From Chloroflexota bacterium (lineage in GTDB: Bacteria > Chloroflexota > Anaerolineae > 4572-78): a stretch of 10,125 bases of DNA. Both the position numbers and the translations under genes were made by a program. Location of the stretch: NCBI GenBank assembly GCA_024278725.1, contig JAJRSQ010000264.1, positions 1 to 10,125 of the forward strand, given 5' to 3'. The notes beneath the pieces are model-generated. The model did not search any database and had not been told where the DNA came from. It worked only from the letters and a program-made list of their open reading frames with translations. Of the stretch, positions 6,474 through 10,125 are shown in pieces. The stretch's first letter is position 1; each line of letters opens with the position of its first letter.

Positions 6474-7952
6474 TCAAATCGGCAGCGCCAATTCCACCAC
6501 CATCCCCGGGGCGGGTTGGCGGTTGTACGCGGTACATGTCCCGTTGATGCTCCAAACCAGCGAAGCGACCATCGGCAAGCCCAGCCCCATGCCGGACACT
6601 TCCCCCGTGAAATATTTTTCGCCCTGATAATATGGAACCCAAATGTGCGCCAACTGTTCGGGCGACAGCGTGATGCCATCGTCGCTGACTTTCAGCACCA
6701 GCCGGTTGTCTGCAATGCGGGCTTCAATGGTGATGAACGGGGCATTGGCGGGATGAAACTTTTGCGCGTTTTTCAGCAGTTCGCACAGCACCAGCGTCAT
6801 CGCTTGCGGGGTGAGGCGCACCGAGCGGTTTGGCTCGGCGAGCGAGCTTGCCGGTTGAAACTGCACGTCGGGAAGGTCTAATTCCTGCTGCACAGACTGC
6901 ACCAGCGCCCCCAAATCCTTCACGGGGAAATGCTCGAATTGCGATAGAGGCACGTCTTTGGTTATATCAACATAATTAATGATTTCCTCAATGGCATTTT
7001 GAAGGCGGTACACGCCATCGAGCGCGCGTTGCGAGAGCCGGGAAATATCTGTCTGCGTGAAATTCTCAATTTCCGATGCCAGCAGATTGATGGTGCCGAT
7101 GACGGGAACCATCGGTGCGCGCAATTTGTGAGCAATCATCGCCTGAAATTGCCACATATCGCGCTGGAGAATCATTTTTGAAGTGACATCCCGCAACTGC
7201 ACCACCCATTCGGTGACGGCGGCGGCGGGGTTGATGGGGAGCAAATTCACTTGCAGCCAAAAAGCGTGGGCGGTTGCGGTTTCGGGGCGCACCAGATAAC
7301 GCGGCATAGGCGATTGCGAACCGGGCGGGGAGAGCAATTGTTTGGTATCCCACGCCGACGCCGGTTCGCGGCGGAAACGGGTTTTGATGAGGTCTTGAAA
7401 CCGTTGGGTAATGGGTTCATCGGGGTCGAGGGGAAGCTCCAGGTAATGACGGGCTTGCCGGTTGGCGTATTGAATGGTTCCCCGGTTATTCATCACCAGA
7501 AAACCCTCGTCCGCGTGGTCAATTGCCCATTGGAATTTGTTGCGCTCGGTCACCAGCCGCCGGAAGCGGTTCAGCCGGGTGATGGTCTTCACCCGTGCCC
7601 GCAGAACTTCACGGTCAAACGGTTTGGAAATGAAATCATCCGCGCCCGATTCGATGCCCTGCAGCAGCGAGTCGCGGTCATCCAGCGCGGTGAGCATGAC
7701 GATGGGCATTTCCGACAAATTGGGATTCTTTCGCAACCGGCGGCACACCTCAAACCCGTCGATGCCGGGCATCATCACGTCCAGCAGTATCAAATCGGGC
7801 GGGACGGCGGTCGCTTTTTCAATCGCTTCTTTGCCGTTGGCGGCAACCTGAACTTGATACCCGTCCATAGTCAACAGCCCGTACAGCACTTCGCGTCCGG
7901 CAGGTTCATCATCTACCACCAAAATTCTGGCTTTCATTTCTGTGCGTTTCAT
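6474..7952 (-). CDS. receiver-led histidine kinase with a PAS-like domain (REC-PAS-HisKA-HATPase)
   Basis: A 492-residue soluble kinase. The receiver (about 8-128) has D14, D15, phospho-acceptor D58 (LLDVMMPG), T88 and K110 followed by Pro-Phe. A PAS-like sensor segment (about 137-260) contains AIDHADEGFLVMNNRGTIQY and ends VVQLRDVTSKM. The H-box is divergent (MIAHKLRAPM) with His275. The ATP-binding domain is at about 375-492, with N396 in ELLKNAQKFHP, SDDGITL at 423-429 and GMGLGL at 454-459. The receiver resembles that of the next kinase, with identical spacing of key residues and a shared TALDDRD segment, which points to duplication. The start at 7952 lies three bases after the preceding stop, with a TAGGG-type ribosome site inside the end of that gene, so translation is probably coupled. 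The ligand of the PAS-like region is unknown. Confidence 0.92.
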   Translation of the reverse strand: MKRTEMKARILVVDDEPAGREVLYGLLTMDGYQVQVAANGKEAIEKATAVPPDLILLDVMMPGIDGFEVCRRLRKNPNLSEMPIVMLTALDDRDSLLQGIESGADDFISKPFDREVLRARVKTITRLNRFRRLVTERNKFQWAIDHADEGFLVMNNRGTIQYANRQARHYLELPLDPDEPITQRFQDLIKTRFRREPASAWDTKQLLSPPGSQSPMPRYLVRPETATAHAFWLQVNLLPINPAAAVTEWVVQLRDVTSKMILQRDMWQFQAMIAHKLRAPMVPVIGTINLLASEIENFTQTDISRLSQRALDGVYRLQNAIEEIINYVDITKDVPLSQFEHFPVKDLGALVQSVQQELDLPDVQFQPASSLAEPNRSVRLTPQAMTLVLCELLKNAQKFHPANAPFITIEARIADNRLVLKVSDDGITLSPEQLAHIWVPYYQGEKYFTGEVSGMGLGLPMVASLVWSINGTCTAYNRQPAPGMVVELALPI

Positions 7953-7955
7953 AGG

Positions 7956-10055
7956 CTACCCTACATAATCATTGATTATTTTTTGCAATGCGTTTAGATT
8001 CACCGGCTTGCTGAGATAATCGTTTGCGCCGGCGGCGAGACACCGCTCCCGGTCGCCGGGCATTGCCAGCGCCGTCACCGCGATGACCGGGATGCGTTTC
8101 GATTTCGGATTCATACGGAGGCGGCGGGTTGCTTCCAGCCCGTCCATATCCGGCATTTGAACATCCATCAGAATCAAATCCGGCTGGATGGTTGCCGCCA
8201 TCTGCAGGGCTTCCGCCCCCGTTTTGGCGATGGAAATTTGGTAGCCCTGTTTTTGCAGGAAAGTATAGATGGTTTGCAGGGTGATGATGCTGTCGTCCGC
8301 CAGCAGAATGTGCGGTGCGGTGGCGGATGATTGCGCCGTGGGGGGCATAATTTTGTATTGGCGCTGTTTCCAGGGCAGGGTGATGGTGAATTGGCTTCCT
8401 TCGTCGGGGGTGCTGGAAACCGAGACGCTGCCGCCGTGCATTTCGGTCATACGCTGCACCAGCGTCAGCCCCAGCCCCGTGCCGCTGTACCGCCGCGACA
8501 GTTTGCTGTCCAATTGGACGAAGGGTTGAAAAAGGTGCGGCATCTGCGTTTCGGAAATGCCGATACCCGTGTCCCACACTGTGAATTGTACCACATCTTC
8601 CGCCGGATGTCCGCACACCGTCAATCCGATTTTCCCCCCTTCCGGGGTGAATTTCACGGCGTTGCTCAACAGGTTGACCAAAATTTGTTTTAATCGCCGT
8701 TGGTCGGCGGGGATGGTGGTGACTTTCGGGGAAATTTTTGCGGAAATGGCGATGTTCTTTTTCTCGGCGGCTTCGCGGATGAAATTCAGGCTGGAGGTGC
8801 ATACATCCTGCACCGCCACCGGCTCAATGGTCAGGGTCAATTTTCCCGCACCGATTTTGGACAGGTCGAGAATATCATCAATGAGGGTGCGAAGATGCCG
8901 CCCGCTTTCATCGATGATTTGCAGCGCTTTTTTCTGCCGCTCCGACACATCGCCGTACACCCCTTCCAGCAGCGATTCGGTCAGCCCCAGCACCGCATTG
9001 AGCGGGGTGCGGAGTTCGTGGCTCATGCTCGCCAGAAATTCGTCTTTCAGTTGGTTGGCGCGCTCCAACTCTTTGTTGGCGGCGCGAAGTTCGGCGGTGC
9101 GTTCCTCCACCCGCAGCGCGAGGTCAACCCGTTCTTTTTCCAGCATAAATTCGGCGCGCTTGCGGTCGATGATTTCCTGCTTCAGCAGGTTGTTGGTGCG
9201 CGTCAATTCGGCGGTGCGCTCGCGGACGCGCTGTTCCAGCTCGTCATATGCCTGCTGAAGGGCTTGCTCGTATTTTTTGCGCTCGCTGATGTCGCGGACG
9301 ATGGCGATGAGGGATGTTTCACTTTGCGGCGCGGGCTGGAGATAGATTTCCGCCCACACATACCCCCCCATCGCTTTTTTGACGCGCAATGAAAATGTGG
9401 TCGATTCGGATACGTCGAACAGCGGGGGCGACATCGAGGCAACGTCCTCTTTATCTTCGGGATGTACCAGTTCCAGAAAAAATTTCCCCTGCACATCGTC
9501 GGGCTGATACCCCAGCACGTCGCGGCAGGCGGGCGAAACATACTCCAGCAGTCCCGTACGGCTCATTCGGGCAATGAAGCCATCCGCGTTTTCAATCAGC
9601 AGCAGGGCGGTATCGCTGGTGTGCGCCAACGTGGAGCGGTACAGGTCTTTTTGCTGCTGAAGTTCCGCTTCCACCTGTTTCAGACGCATATGGGTTTTTA
9701 CGCGGGCAATCAACTCACTTTTGTTGAAAGGTTTGGTGATGTAATCCACGGCGCCGGCTTGGAAGGCGCGCACAATTTGCCCTTCGTTGTTCATCCCCGT
9801 AACCATGATGACCCGCGTGTGTCGGGTGCGGGGCGTGGCGCGAATTTTTTCCAGCACGGAAAATCCCGAAGTTGCCGGCAAGTTTATATCCAGCAAAACC
9901 ATATCAATATCGGGATAGGCTTGCAGCGTTGCTATCGCTTCTTCGCCGGTAGAGGCAATCAGCACCGTGAAATTCTCGCGGGTGAGCAATTGCTACAGGT
10001 AAAGTTGGATGCTGTATGCATCATCAACAATGAGGATACTCGGTTTTTTGTCCAT
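7956..10055 (-). CDS. hybrid histidine kinase (REC-PAS-HisKA-HATPase-REC), interrupted by an in-frame amber stop
   Basis: Reading from ATG at 10055 gives 699 sense codons, broken by TAG at codon 21. The frame is intact on both sides. Domains in that numbering: REC1 with D11, D12, phospho-acceptor D56 (LLDINLP), T86 and K108; a PAS domain at about 140-260 ending VRDISERKKY; a charged coiled-coil linker at about 260-340 with two RVxERTAEL repeats 39 residues apart; HisKA with H346 (SMSHELRTPL); HATPase with N465 (LLSNAVKF), WDTGIGIS and GTGLGL; and a C-terminal REC2 with D587, D588, D631 (LMDVQMPDMDG), T661 and K683. No membrane segment is seen. The longest uninterrupted frame, from TTG at 9989, lacks the first beta strand and acidic pair of REC1. 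The gene may be a recent pseudogene, a truncated but active kinase, or a base error. The stop at 7956 is TAG. Confidence 0.85.
9993..9995 (-). other. in-frame amber codon inside the first receiver domain
   Basis: On the - strand the codons run CTG TAG CAA TTG in the frame that joins MDKKPSILIVDDAYSIQLYL to QLLTRENFTVL. Both halves are typical receiver sequence, so a single substitution (for example CAG to TAG, Gln) explains the stop. No insertion or deletion is needed and there is no homopolymer at the site. TAG is used as a normal stop by the second flagellin, this same kinase gene and the lipoprotein, which argues against reassignment of TAG. Confidence 0.85.
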
Positions 10056-10060
10056 AATAA

Positions 10061-10125
10061 TTACGGGTATTGCTGTTGAAAGGTCAGTAAAAAGCTGACG
10101 TGGCGATGTCCCGGCAAGCCCATCC
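10061..10125 (-). CDS. C-terminal end of an unidentified upstream gene (partial, tentative)
   Basis: One - strand frame gives MGLPGHRHVSFLLTFQQQYP and a TAA at 10063-10061, five bases before the ATG of the interrupted kinase. The spacing resembles the tight junctions between the other genes of this operon, and the kinase start has no ribosome site of its own, which fits coupling to a gene ending here. The piece is too short to identify. The frame of the kinase itself is also open to the window edge, so an N-terminal extension of the kinase is the competing reading. Confidence 0.35.
   Translation of the reverse strand, partial: MGLPGHRHVSFLLTFQQQYP

Noticed and set aside
6451..6642. N-terminal extension of the third kinase to 6642
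   Set aside because: The added residues are the preceding kinase read in another frame, without receiver homology; a GGAGG site fixes the start at 6450.
7251..7997. Long + strand frames opposite the kinases, including 7251-7997, 8700-9392 and 9462-10079
   Set aside because: They mirror conserved kinase domains on the other strand; such antisense frames are common in GC-rich coding sequence and lack ribosome sites.
9993..9995. Reassignment of TAG, for example to pyrrolysine or glutamine
   Set aside because: TAG ends the second flagellin directly after its canonical C-terminus, and also ends the lipoprotein and the kinase itself, so it is a working stop here.

Overview
The window holds the distal part of a flagellar filament operon on the + strand (1-4683). 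It faces an operon of cytoplasmic hybrid histidine kinases plus a small lipoprotein on the - strand (10125-4940). The two operons converge on a short intergenic stretch with a hairpin terminator that works in both directions and a perfect GC-rich palindrome. The organism is a flagellated bacterium of moderate GC with good Shine-Dalgarno sites (GGAGG). Chains of soluble kinases that begin with a receiver domain, together with a short flagellin, would fit Chloroflexota or another lineage rich in hybrid kinases. That placement is a weak inference; nothing here is a phylogenetic marker.

+ strand: a 5'-truncated flagellin (1-798) is followed by a nearly identical complete flagellin (867-1715). They differ at 8 of 265 comparable residues with no length change. 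A strong G/C hairpin (1734-1764) separates them from fliS (1810-2214), the flagellin export chaperone. Then come fliD (2228-4027), an enlarged 599-residue filament cap protein, and two FlaG-domain genes in tandem (4055-4441 and 4471-4683). This is a filament module: two filament subunits, their chaperone, the cap, and two small FlaG proteins of a family linked to filament length.

Intergenic 4684-4939: no credible gene. It holds the terminator (4845-4878) and a palindromic element (4892-4912) that looks like a dispersed repeat.

- strand, in order of transcription: the last residues of an unidentified gene (10125-10061); a REC-PAS-HisKA-HATPase-REC kinase (10055-7956) broken by an in-frame amber codon at its 21st codon; a REC-PAS-like-HisKA-HATPase kinase (7952-6474); a REC-HisKA-HATPase kinase (6450-5362); and a lipoprotein (5362-4940) whose start overlaps the last kinase's stop as TAATG. 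Gaps are -1 to 23 bases, so this is one transcription unit. None of the kinases has a membrane segment or a DNA-binding output, so they look like a soluble phosphorelay whose input and output lie outside the window.

The most notable points are the amber codon that removes the acidic pocket of the first receiver, the near-identical flagellin pair, the tandem FlaG pair, the hairpin between flagellin and fliS, and the three-kinase operon with its translationally coupled lipoprotein. I found no CRISPR array, tRNA, rRNA, transposase or clearly new defence system.
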